From Bin87 sp965220095 (lineage in GTDB: Bacteria > Chloroflexota > Dehalococcoidia > Lucifugimonadales > UBA3495), in assembly GCA_965220095.1 (NCBI GenBank), contig OZ244805.1, positions 248,001 to 312,000 of the forward strand: a stretch of 64,000 nt of DNA, read 5' to 3'. A model generated the notes under the pieces. The model was not told the DNA's origin. It worked only from the letters and a program-made list of their open reading frames with translations, and ran no database searches. Within the stretch, counting starts at the first letter, position 1, and every line of letters starts with the position of its first letter. The position numbers and the translations under genes are program-made. Shown here one piece after another: positions 16,757 through 24,844 of this stretch.

Positions 16757-17455
16757 ATGAAAAACAAGGTTTACGCCGACTTCGATTCCGCCGTCGCCGA
16801 TATGAAAGACGGCATGACATTCATGTCCCCGGGTTTCGGCAACGTGGGTTTGGCCCGCAACCTGCTGGCCGCCGTGCATCGGCTGGGCGTGAAGAACCTG
16901 ACCGGCATATCCAACAACGCCGGCAGCATGGATGACAAGGTGGACGTGGGTACCCTCATCGAGGCCGGACAGGTCAAGAAGATGATCTGCGCGTTTACCG
17001 CCCCAACGCACCCGTCGCAGATAACGCCCTTTGTGCAGATGTACAACGATGGGGAGTTGGATGCTGAACTGGTGCCCCAGGGGACGTTGGCGGAGCGGAT
17101 GCGCGCCGCCGGCGCCGGTATTGGGGCTTTTTATACCCCTGCTAGCGTCGGTACCGAGCTGGCCGAGGGCAAGGAGCATCGGGAAATAAACGGCCGTACC
17201 TACGTGCTGGAATATCCGCTGCCGGCCGATTTTGCGCTCATCAGGGCCTGGCGCGCCGATACGTTTGGCAACCTGCAATTCCGACTGACTCAACGCAACT
17301 TCAACCCCGTCATGGCCATGGCCGCTGACATCACCGTGGTCGAAGTTGAGGACAGTATCGTAGAACCGGGTGAAATCGACCCCGACTGCGTTCACGTACC
17401 CGGCGTTTACGTGGACCGCCTGGTCAAAATACCGCCGGACGGAAACTGGGACTAG
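16757..17455 (+). CDS. CoA-transferase family I, alpha subunit
   Basis: A 232-residue alpha subunit of a 3-oxoacid-type CoA transferase, which moves CoA between acyl donors and acceptors. It has the FMSPGFGNVGLARNLL glycine loop, SNNAGSMDDKVDVGTLIEAGQVKKMI, PQGTLAERMRAAGAGI and FGNLQFRLTQRNFNPVMA. I chose ATG 16757 (MKNKVYADF) with GGGAG nine bases upstream. The beta subunit follows after a 112-bp gap that contains a hairpin repeat. The substrate (acetoacetate, succinyl-CoA or glutaconate type) is not resolved. Confidence 0.92.
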   Translation: MKNKVYADFDSAVADMKDGMTFMSPGFGNVGLARNLLAAVHRLGVKNLTGISNNAGSMDDKVDVGTLIEAGQVKKMICAFTAPTHPSQITPFVQMYNDGELDAELVPQGTLAERMRAAGAGIGAFYTPASVGTELAEGKEHREINGRTYVLEYPLPADFALIRAWRADTFGNLQFRLTQRNFNPVMAMAADITVVEVEDSIVEPGEIDPDCVHVPGVYVDRLVKIPPDGNWD

Positions 17456-17493
17456 CAGGGGTTTGCCCTCACGCTGCCACGGCGAGAATTTCA

Positions 17494-17531
17494 CCCTCAC
17501 CCTAACCCTCTCCCATCAAGGGAGAGGGGAC
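17494..17531. repeat. CCCTCTCCC/GGGAGAGGG hairpin repeat between CoA-transferase genes
   Basis: CCCTCTCCC (17506-17514) and GGGAGAGGG (17520-17528) form a nine-base-pair stem with a five-base loop, preceded by CCCTCACCCTAA. A diverged copy lies at 23562-23640. It could attenuate transcription between the subunit genes or be a passive repeat. Confidence 0.7.
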
Positions 17532-17567
17532 AAGTTTCCTACATAGCGGAAAGCAAAGGAGTACACC

Positions 17568-18257
17568 ATGACTACGGCCGATAAACCCCGCCTGTCACGG
17601 CAAACGATGTGCGACCGACTGGCGATGGAGTTCCAGGACGGCTGGATTGTGAACCTTGGCGTCGGGATGCCGACGCTGTGCTCAAACTATCTGGAGAGCG
17701 AGCCGGACAAGGAGATTATCTTCCACTCCGAGAACGGCGTGATCGGGTTCGGGCCGCTGGCGCCGGCCGGCGAAGAGGACAGGCATCTGGTTAACGCCGG
17801 CGGTCAAAACGTGGTCGCCCTGCCGGGCATGGCCATCGTGCACCACGCCGACTCGTTCGGGCTGATCCGCAAGGGCATGGTGGACGTTACGGTGATGGGC
17901 GCCTACGAGGTGTCGGAGAACGGTGACTTTGCCAACTGGCGCATACCGGTGCGCAAGGGCGGCGGAATCGGCGGCGCGATGGATCTGGCGGCGTGCGCCA
18001 AGCGGGTATTCATCGCCATGGAGCACAACCAGCGCAACGGAGAGCGAAGGCTGCTCAAACGCTGCACGCTGCCGATTACCGCGCCCGGCGTCGTAAAGCT
18101 GCTGGCCACCGACCTGGGGCTGTTCGAGATAACGCCTGACGGTTTCATGCTGCGCGAGAACGCTCCCGGCTGGTCGCCGGAGGATATTCAGGAGCAGACG
18201 GACGCGAAGCTGGCCATAGCCGATGACCTGAGGGAGATACGGGTGCGGGCTCAGTAA
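17568..18257 (+). CDS. CoA-transferase family I, beta subunit
   Basis: A 229-residue beta subunit. The catalytic glutamate is in HSENGVIGFGPLAP, the site of the glutamyl-CoA intermediate. GMPTLCSNYL, LRKGMVDVTVMGAYEVSENGDFANW (with Ile in place of Leu) and the C-terminal PEDIQEQTDAKLAI are family features. It acts with the alpha subunit encoded just upstream. AAAGGAG lies upstream of the ATG. Confidence 0.93.
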   Translation: MTTADKPRLSRQTMCDRLAMEFQDGWIVNLGVGMPTLCSNYLESEPDKEIIFHSENGVIGFGPLAPAGEEDRHLVNAGGQNVVALPGMAIVHHADSFGLIRKGMVDVTVMGAYEVSENGDFANWRIPVRKGGGIGGAMDLAACAKRVFIAMEHNQRNGERRLLKRCTLPITAPGVVKLLATDLGLFEITPDGFMLRENAPGWSPEDIQEQTDAKLAIADDLREIRVRAQ

Positions 18258-18387
18258 CCTTCCGTAAACCGTACAGCCGGCAAGTAGGGCGGGCGGCGTG
18301 GCACAACACCACGCCGCCCGCAATCAACAATCGACGCTTTCGTTAGTCGACACTTTCGTTGAGGAGACGTCCAAAACAGGCGCACAC

Positions 18388-19140
18388 CTAGCCGAAGTAG
18401 CCCTGGCCCCCATTCACATGGATGGTTTGGCCGGTGATGAAGCCGCCGTCATCGGTGCACAGGAAGGTTACGGTCGATGCGATTTCGTCGGGTTTGCCCT
18501 GGCGGCCCAGCGGGATACCGCCGGCATCGGGGACCCGTCCGGCGTACCATTCCGGATTGGCGCGCGAGGTATCGATGCTACCCGGCGACACGACGTTGAC
18601 CCGGATGTTGTTGCCGGCGAATTCGGACGCCAGGCTGCGCGCCATACCGACCATGCCCATCTTGGCAGCGGAGACGTGGGCGCGCATTGCGCCGCCCCGA
18701 AACGCCCCGTCGCCGGTAAGGAACACGATGCGGCCAAAGTTGTTGGCCACCATCTGCTCAATGACGCCTTTCACGGTGTAGAAAGACCCATCCAGCACCA
18801 CTCCCCGCACGTACTCCCAATCCTCCAACGTCAGCTCGACGAATGGTTTGTGGGGACGGATGGCCGCGTTGTTAACCAATATGTCGATGCGACCAAACGT
18901 AGACAACGCCGCGTCAATCATGGCATCCACCTGGTCTTTCTGGGACACGTCAGCCAACACGGGCAACGCCTTTACGCCCAGTTCTTCAACTGCGGCGGCG
19001 GTGGCTTCGGCCTCGTCCCGATTGCTGCGGGCATTCACCACGATATTCGCGCCCTCTGCCGCCATCATCAGAGCCGTCGCCCGGCCGATGTTGCGGCCCG
19101 AGCCGGTAATCAACGCTACTCTTCCATCCAGCTTCCCCAT
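18388..19140 (-). CDS. SDR family oxidoreductase with altered catalytic residues
   Basis: A 250-residue short-chain dehydrogenase. The nucleotide-binding TGSGRNIGRATALMM and the NNAAIRPHKP motif are normal, and the C-terminal SPGSIDTSRAN and ITGQTIHVNGGQG match FabG-like enzymes. The catalytic YxxxK is replaced by VSAAK, preceded by His (AHVSAAK), and the usual SS before it reads LTGDG. 2,4-dienoyl-CoA reductases of the SDR family also lack the canonical Tyr, so a related chemistry is possible, as is loss of dehydrogenase function. It is transcribed convergently with the CoA-transferase genes. Confidence 0.88.
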   Translation of the reverse strand: MGKLDGRVALITGSGRNIGRATALMMAAEGANIVVNARSNRDEAEATAAAVEELGVKALPVLADVSQKDQVDAMIDAALSTFGRIDILVNNAAIRPHKPFVELTLEDWEYVRGVVLDGSFYTVKGVIEQMVANNFGRIVFLTGDGAFRGGAMRAHVSAAKMGMVGMARSLASEFAGNNIRVNVVSPGSIDTSRANPEWYAGRVPDAGGIPLGRQGKPDEIASTVTFLCTDDGGFITGQTIHVNGGQGYFG

Positions 19141-19255
19141 GCCTGTCGCCTCCTAGATGCTATCCGTTGTTGCGCTCGTATTGGTGTGGTGTGGCGGCAT
19201 TATAGCGCACCCCCGTCGCTCGGGAACCAGGGCGCCGTCCGGTATACTGGTTTAC

Positions 19256-21271
19256 GTGCTATTTCAATCGGTTTATGACATTCTTAATTCGAGGCGGTCC
19301 ATACGTGCCGGGTCAATCGGGTTGGTGGCCGCGTTGATGGCAACGGTTGTGGCCTGTGGCTCCGGCGACGCAGGGCCAATTCCTGATGTGCAGGCCGTCA
19401 TCGACGATGCGTTGGCCCGTATCAGCGCAACTGAACTGGCCCCGACGCAGACACCCGACGGCAGCGTCCAGTCGATGACCAGGGCAGGATCGACTCGGGC
19501 CGACACGACCGACGTTGCACCACCGGTCGCGCCGGCGGGAGGCCGGGCCGGGGATTCGCCGCCGGCTGTGGCGCCGACACCGGCAAACTCGTCGCCCGCC
19601 GCAACCGTGGCGCCAACTGCCGTCGCCGAGTCCGAGGTCAGTTTGACCATTCACGACCTGGACAACGGGCCCTACCTGTTGCAACAGAACCCGCAGTCGG
19701 CAGTCGCCATTAGCGAACTGCCCTGGATCGCCGACGGAATCAGCCAGCCCGAATTGTTGGGGGCAAACGAACTGGTGGATTTGGCTGCGGTCTATCCGGC
19801 CGTCGCTGGCCGCGTGATTGGTTACGGCTGGGTAGCCGACGGCGTGACCGCGTCAGAGCACAACACGGTTGAAAGCCTGCACGCCATCGCCCAGCGGGAT
19901 GAGAAAAGCGCGCAACGTATCGTCGCAATGCCCTTCCTGCAAACGCTAGACGCAGCGGACCAGGTTGCGACGCTGTCCCTCCGGCAAATGGCGTTTCGGG
20001 CGCCCGGTACCCTGCATGAGTTGTTGTCCCATCCTACCCTGAGTGGCGGCATTACCGACGACTGGGCCAAAATCGTAACCCTGTTGCACGGCGTCAACCG
20101 AACCAATCCGGGCCTGATTGACACGCTGTTAGACCCCTCCCGCATCACTGTGGAACAGCACACGATCACCCTGCCGCTATCCGGGCAGGTGGATTTGGCA
20201 ATCATACGCACCGGATCGGGAGCGCAGCGCAGCATGACGTTACTGGAGTCATCGGTCAGGAATCTGGAAGCGTTCATGGCCGAACCGCTGCCGACCAACT
20301 ATGTCGGATTGCTCTTCGAAAATGCCGTTAAAAGCTCCACCGCTGGTACCAACTTCGGCACCCATATCGCCATTCTCCCTGAGCACGACGTTGACGATGG
20401 CAGCCAGGAAGCCAACGCTGCCGGTCATATCATTGCCCACGAAGTTGCCCACTACTACTGGGGCGGCAACGAGGACTGGATTGACGAAGGAGCGGCGGAT
20501 TTCCTGGCATCCATCTCCGAACGTGCCCGCACCGGCAAACCGCTGGAGGCAACCAATCACCCGTGCGCCGTCGCCAGCAGCATCAACGCCCTGGCCAGGT
20601 TCGATACCATCCGGGACCCGGACGCCTTCAACTGCAATTATGCTTTGGGCGAGCGTCTGTTCCTCGATATGTACGGCAGCCTGGGCGAAAACCGGTTCAG
20701 GCGCGGCTTCGGCACCCTGTACCAGCTGTCGGCTGTCGAAGATAACGCCGACGACCGGGACGGCACTGCGGTGGGAATCAATCACCTGACTGCCGCCTTT
20801 ATATCTCCAAACGATCCGGGAACCGTCGACCGCGTGGTGAGACGCTGGTACGACGGAACCATTGCCCACGACACCACGCAGCGGGATACTCGCCCGGCGG
20901 ATGCCAGACTGCCCAGCATCAACGGCATCATCGACGCTGCATATATCTCCATTTCGCAATATGGGCCGGCCGTTGCAACGTTTTCTGCCTCGGCGGTGAA
21001 TTCCATTGTGTGGCTGAACCTGGAGTATTCGTACCAGTTATCCTCCGGCAGCCGCCAGATCGAGTTTGAGGTGGTGGAATTCTATGAAGACGGTTTCGTC
21101 GCCAATCGACTTGTTTCGACGCTGACTGCCGATGCCAAATATATCGGCGGCACGCAGTTTTTTTCGGTGGGGCCGCTACCGCCATCACGATGGGCTCCGG
21201 GCCAACATTGGGTGTACGTCTACGAGGGTGATCGGAAAGTAGCCGAGGTTGAGTTTGAGGTTACGGAGTAG
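19256..21271 (+). CDS. Secreted lipoprotein with peptidase-MA-like HExxH domain, paralogue 1
   Basis: A 671-residue exported protein, started at GTG 19256. The signal peptide ends in a lipobox (ATVVAC), so it is predicted to be a membrane-anchored lipoprotein. A Pro/Thr/Ala-rich linker follows to about residue 120. An alpha-helical region then repeats units such as LPWIADGIS, GYGWVADGVT and MPFLQTLDAADQVATLSLRQM. The C-terminal third has HEVAH at residues 395-399 and WIDEGAAD with Glu 411, the layout of the peptidase MA (M1-like) gluzincins. It is 45% or more similar by eye to the next gene over the catalytic region. The substrate is unknown. The next gene starts eight bases after its stop. 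Confidence 0.78.
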   Translation: MLFQSVYDILNSRRSIRAGSIGLVAALMATVVACGSGDAGPIPDVQAVIDDALARISATELAPTQTPDGSVQSMTRAGSTRADTTDVAPPVAPAGGRAGDSPPAVAPTPANSSPAATVAPTAVAESEVSLTIHDLDNGPYLLQQNPQSAVAISELPWIADGISQPELLGANELVDLAAVYPAVAGRVIGYGWVADGVTASEHNTVESLHAIAQRDEKSAQRIVAMPFLQTLDAADQVATLSLRQMAFRAPGTLHELLSHPTLSGGITDDWAKIVTLLHGVNRTNPGLIDTLLDPSRITVEQHTITLPLSGQVDLAIIRTGSGAQRSMTLLESSVRNLEAFMAEPLPTNYVGLLFENAVKSSTAGTNFGTHIAILPEHDVDDGSQEANAAGHIIAHEVAHYYWGGNEDWIDEGAADFLASISERARTGKPLEATNHPCAVASSINALARFDTIRDPDAFNCNYALGERLFLDMYGSLGENRFRRGFGTLYQLSAVEDNADDRDGTAVGINHLTAAFISPNDPGTVDRVVRRWYDGTIAHDTTQRDTRPADARLPSINGIIDAAYISISQYGPAVATFSASAVNSIVWLNLEYSYQLSSGSRQIEFEVVEFYEDGFVANRLVSTLTADAKYIGGTQFFSVGPLPPSRWAPGQHWVYVYEGDRKVAEVEFEVTE

Positions 21272-21278
21272 TTGCAGT

Positions 21279-22835
21279 ATGCATTCATTTCGGATAATTG
21301 CGGCGGCGGTTGCGCTGGCCCTGGCAATGCTGGCCTGTGATGCCGGCGAGCCAGTCATTCCGCCGACCACCACTCCCGTTGTTGCGGAAAGCACGGCTCC
21401 GGCGACACAGGCTCTTGCGTCCACACCGGTTCCGACCACGGTTGCGCCGACCAGTACGCTGGTTCCAACTCCGACGGTAGTTCCTACTGAAACACCCGCA
21501 CCGACCGCAGCACCGCAGCCCACCGCGACGCCTGAGCCAACGCCAATCCCGCCAACGGCCACGCCGAAACCCACGGCGACGCCCCGGCCCACGGCGACTG
21601 CCACGCCGCTACCAACGCCCACCGAGACACCATTGCCCACGCCGACGCCGCGCCCTACCGTAGGCCCGGGCACGGAGCAGCGCAACATCATGCTGCCACT
21701 GGCCGGCGAGGTTCAGTTGACCATCCAGCGGAGCAAACCCGGCCCAGCGCGGAGCATGGATTTGCTGGAACATTCGGTGCGCACCATCGAGGAATTTATG
21801 GGCGAGGCGTTTCCAGTGCGATTCGTCGGGATTTTATTCAAGGACGCCGTCCATGCTGCAGAGGGTTCTGCCGGAACCAATTTCGGTAACGTTATAGCGC
21901 AGCGGGCCAAATATGACGTTGATGACGACAGCCCCGATGCACGCCATCTTCCTGAACTCACAGCCCACGAAATAGCCCATTTCTATTGGGGCGGCGATGA
22001 AGACTGGATTGATGAGGGAGCGGCGACCTTTATGGAGTTTATCGTCGAAAACGCCCGCACCGGCGCGCCACTGGTAGCTGACCACTACCCATGCCCCTTC
22101 TTTGACACTCTTGGCGAACTGGACCGGGCCAACCCTCCATATCCCACCAATGTCGCCCTCTGGCCGGAATTCACATGCAATTACTCAATGGGTGAGAGGC
22201 TCTTCCTGGACTTGTATCGCACCTTGGGCCGGGAACAGTTTCAGCAAGGGTTCCGCAACCTCTGGTTGACTGTAAATGGCAACTATGTGTACGGAGGCAT
22301 TGAGGAAGTGGAAATGGCATTCAAGAAGGATGCTTCCCCTGAGGTCATTACTGCTGTGGACAGCGTAATCAATGCCTGGTACGACGGGCCCGCGCCGCGA
22401 GGAATTGCGCCACCCGACACCGGGCCAGTTGACCCGAATCTGCCGTCAATCAACGGACGTATTGTCAACGCATTTGTTAGTGCGGAGGACGATTGGGATG
22501 TGTGGGGGGACGGGGATTCATTTTTGGCGAGCCGAACCGAAAGCATTTCTGCGGCAGATGTTGACGGACGAGTTTACATCTATCTTGGCTCCACATTCCC
22601 CGTCACTGCTGACCCGAAAATTATTCCCCTCAAGTATGTAGAGCATTATGAGGATGGTTTGTTTTACAACTCCAGAATCGTGACCCACGAATTCAAATCG
22701 GAATGGCGTCGCGGCTGGTGGAGGGTGTCAATCGGGCCACAGTCGTCAGACCCGTGGCTGCCTGGACACTACCGGGTGTACGTGTACGACGGTGAGCGGA
22801 AGGTAGTGGAGGTGGAATTTGAGGTAACGGAGTAG
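21279..22835 (+). CDS. Secreted lipoprotein with peptidase-MA-like HExxH domain, paralogue 2
   Basis: A 518-residue protein with signal peptide MHSFRIIAAAVALALAMLAC, the last residue being the lipidated Cys. Residues 25-130 are an almost pure Pro/Thr/Ala linker with PTATPxPT units. It lacks the helical repeat region of paralogue 1 and goes straight to the shared domain (MLPLAGEVQLTI...). HEIAH is at residues 230-234, with Glu 246 in WIDEGAAT. It ends, like its relatives, in a beta domain with GERKVVEVEFEVTE. GGAG stands nine bases before ATG 21279. Probably cotranscribed with paralogue 1. Confidence 0.8.
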   Translation: MHSFRIIAAAVALALAMLACDAGEPVIPPTTTPVVAESTAPATQALASTPVPTTVAPTSTLVPTPTVVPTETPAPTAAPQPTATPEPTPIPPTATPKPTATPRPTATATPLPTPTETPLPTPTPRPTVGPGTEQRNIMLPLAGEVQLTIQRSKPGPARSMDLLEHSVRTIEEFMGEAFPVRFVGILFKDAVHAAEGSAGTNFGNVIAQRAKYDVDDDSPDARHLPELTAHEIAHFYWGGDEDWIDEGAATFMEFIVENARTGAPLVADHYPCPFFDTLGELDRANPPYPTNVALWPEFTCNYSMGERLFLDLYRTLGREQFQQGFRNLWLTVNGNYVYGGIEEVEMAFKKDASPEVITAVDSVINAWYDGPAPRGIAPPDTGPVDPNLPSINGRIVNAFVSAEDDWDVWGDGDSFLASRTESISAADVDGRVYIYLGSTFPVTADPKIIPLKYVEHYEDGLFYNSRIVTHEFKSEWRRGWWRVSIGPQSSDPWLPGHYRVYVYDGERKVVEVEFEVTE

Positions 22836-22854
22836 GCGGGCGCTGGCTGCCAAA

Positions 22855-22884
22855 TTGACCGATGCCTTAGGCTGCAAATATACT
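22855..22884 (+). promoter_or_regulatory. Promoter for vapBC giving a near-leaderless transcript
   Basis: TTGACC (22855-22860) and TATACT (22879-22884) with an 18-base spacer. The vapB GTG lies only 10 bases after the -10 box, so transcription would begin within about four bases of the start codon. Confidence 0.55.
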
Positions 22885-22894
22885 GCGTATCATA

Positions 22895-23137
22895 GTGAAG
22901 CGACTACAAGTCCTCCTGGATGAGGCGGAATATAGCGAGATTCAGGAAACGGCCCAGCGTCAGCGGATGAGCATTGACGAGTGGGTGCGTCAGGCGTTGC
23001 GCCAAGCTCGGCTCAGCCGGCCGGGGACGGTGGAGGCCAAGCTCAGCGCGCTGGCCGAAGCAATGCGGCACGAATTCCCCACTGGCAATATCGACGAAAT
23101 GTTGTGTGATATCGCAGCGGGGCGGCGCAGCCCTTGA
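22895..23137 (+). CDS. VapB-like antitoxin
   Basis: An 80-residue protein starting at GTG 22895. The N-terminal strand and helix pattern (KRLQVLLDEAEYSEIQETAQRQ...SIDEWVRQALRQA) is ribbon-helix-helix-like, as in CopG/VapB antitoxins that bind their own operator. The C terminus (ALAEAMRHEFPTGNIDEMLCDI) would wrap the toxin. No Shine-Dalgarno is seen. It overlaps vapC by four bases. Confidence 0.85.
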   Translation: MKRLQVLLDEAEYSEIQETAQRQRMSIDEWVRQALRQARLSRPGTVEAKLSALAEAMRHEFPTGNIDEMLCDIAAGRRSP

Positions 23138-23529
23138 CGTTCATTGACTCCAACGTGCCAATGTACCTCGTGGGCGCACCGCATCCGCACAAGGATCGCT
23201 CACTGGCGCTGGTAACTCGGCTGGTGCAAGAAGGGGAGCGGCTGGTGACAGACATGGGGGTTTATCAGGAGATTCTGCATCGCTACACCGCTATTAATCG
23301 GCCTGATGCCATTGACGCCGCCTTCAAAGCCTTGGACGCTATTGCTGACGACATCCTGACTTTTGGTATGCCGGAAATCTATGCCGCTCGGTCAATCATC
23401 GACTCGATTGCCGGACTGTCCGCGCGGGATGACTTACATATAGCTGTAATGCGCAAGGCCAACGTTAGACGCATCTTGAGCTTCGACTCCGGCTTCGACG
23501 CAAGTCCAGGTATCGAACGTATCAGTTGA
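23134..23529 (+). CDS. PIN-domain ribonuclease toxin (VapC-like)
   Basis: A 131-residue PIN protein starting at TTG 23134. Acidic active-site residues are Asp5 (MTFIDSNVPMY), the Glu in VYQEILHRY, and the aspartates in LSARDDLHIAVM and ILSFDSGFD. PIN toxins cut tRNA or rRNA under Mg2+. It is the toxin of the preceding vapB. Complete and without frame disruption. Confidence 0.9.
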   Translation: MTFIDSNVPMYLVGAPHPHKDRSLALVTRLVQEGERLVTDMGVYQEILHRYTAINRPDAIDAAFKALDAIADDILTFGMPEIYAARSIIDSIAGLSARDDLHIAVMRKANVRRILSFDSGFDASPGIERIS

Positions 23530-23561
23530 ACTGAATCCGGAGCGCAGAATTACATCTTTAA

Positions 23562-23640
23562 CCCTCACCCCAACCCTCTCGCATCGAGGGAGAGGGGAGT
23601 CCGCCGACACGCCGAGCCTCTCCCTGCGGGAGAGTGGGTT
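23562..23640. repeat. CCCTCTC hairpin repeat pair
   Basis: Two hairpins in tandem: CCCTCTC (23574-23580) with GAGAGGG (23590-23596), and CTCTCCC (23618-23624) with GGGAGAG (23628-23634). Preceded by AACCCTCACCCCAA. They lie between the convergent vapC and arylsulfotransferase genes and could act as a two-way terminator. Confidence 0.65.
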
Positions 23641-23642
23641 TG

Positions 23643-24770
23643 TTACGTTAGCAGCCGATTCAAAGTGGCGTGCCGCTCCGGGTTCAGGTCGCGGCCGGCA
23701 AACGCGGGGTGGTCTGGACTGTAACGGTGGGCGCGGAAGGTGGCGTTGGTGTACTCCATGCCGCCCGCTCCGCCGGCGGCGCTACTGTACATAAAGTACG
23801 GGTTGATGTATTCCCACACGATTTCGCAGCGTGGGGTTACCTCGAACAGGCGACCGGGCGCGCCTTCGCAGATTAGGGTGTTGCCGTTGGGCAGTCGTTC
23901 GGCGCTGCTGATGTTGTAGCTGTAGAACGAGATGGCCGGTGCGCCCTGATACTCCCAATGGATTTCGTTGGTGGCCGGGTCAATCTCCACGACGCGCGAA
24001 TAGCTGGCCCCTCGCCGGTGTCCACCGTTGTCGAAAATCAGCACGCGGCCATTGTCCAGCCAGGTGGGGTGATGCTGGTGGTAAATCTCGCCCGGCCCCC
24101 ACTTCCACTTGAACGCTCCAGTCGTCCGATCCACGATTCCGACCGTACTCGTGAGTCGGTAGCTCACCAGGAAGTCGCCATCGGCGGTAACGTTGATGCA
24201 GTTGCCGTGGGTCCACTCGCGGCGGGGTTCCAGCGGGCAAATCACGTCTTCGTTGACATCCAGGTGCTCCCAGGAACGCCACTCGGATACGGTTGCGCCA
24301 TCGGGAGTAACCTCGCGTACAACATCGCCGAGCATCCCCAGGGCAAAATCGACGTCGAAGCCGCCCTGCACCTGGGCTTCCAGTCCGTCGGGCAGCGGCT
24401 CCCACATCAGCAGCAGTGTGTTGCCGTTGGGCAGCCGTTCGTAGTCGTGGTGCAGCATATCGTCCCGATAGGCCCACACTACGTTGCTGTCCCAATCCAG
24501 CTCGATGACGCTGGCCGAGGAGCCACCGACGGTTTCGGCGCCGCCGGCGTCGGTGGGCGGTAACGTGCGACACAGCAGGTTGCCGTTGTCCAGCAGGTAG
24601 GCGTAGTGGATACCCTCGTCGGAGTGCCAGCGGTGGACGACGTTGCCATGCATATCAATCAGGTAAGCGTCGCAACCGCCCCGGGTGGTGGAAAACACCG
24701 TGTAGCCGCGGTAGCAAGCCGACGGCGTGTAATGAATCAAACCCACCGGATGATGAATCGACCAACCCAT
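23643..24770 (-). CDS. Arylsulfotransferase (ASST)-like beta-propeller protein
   Basis: A 375-residue protein with repeated propeller blades: YTVFSTTRGGCDAYLIDMHGNVVHRW, YLLDNGNLLCRTL, VIELDWDSNVVWAYRDDMLHHDYERLPNGNTLLL, RVLIFDNGGHRRGASYSRVVEIDPATNEIHWEY and RLPNGNTLICEG. These match the ASST family, in which a central His takes sulfate from aryl sulfates. No signal peptide is visible, unlike periplasmic ASST of proteobacteria, so it is probably cytoplasmic or not a true sulfotransferase. Confidence 0.82.
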   Translation of the reverse strand: MGWSIHHPVGLIHYTPSACYRGYTVFSTTRGGCDAYLIDMHGNVVHRWHSDEGIHYAYLLDNGNLLCRTLPPTDAGGAETVGGSSASVIELDWDSNVVWAYRDDMLHHDYERLPNGNTLLLMWEPLPDGLEAQVQGGFDVDFALGMLGDVVREVTPDGATVSEWRSWEHLDVNEDVICPLEPRREWTHGNCINVTADGDFLVSYRLTSTVGIVDRTTGAFKWKWGPGEIYHQHHPTWLDNGRVLIFDNGGHRRGASYSRVVEIDPATNEIHWEYQGAPAISFYSYNISSAERLPNGNTLICEGAPGRLFEVTPRCEIVWEYINPYFMYSSAAGGAGGMEYTNATFRAHRYSPDHPAFAGRDLNPERHATLNRLLT

Positions 24771-24844
24771 GTGTAGCCCTCCGCGATGTGAAATTTGGCG
24801 GGATTATAGCAAGATCGCGAGAACCACTGATATACGATGGCGCC

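Noticed and set aside
18298..19278. A 326-codon rightward frame opposite the SDR gene
   Set aside because: It is the antisense shadow of the SDR and shows no family similarity.
21450..21660. Short direct repeats in the HExxH lipoprotein
   Set aside because: They encode the PTATPxPT linker; the codons vary and there is no spacer structure.
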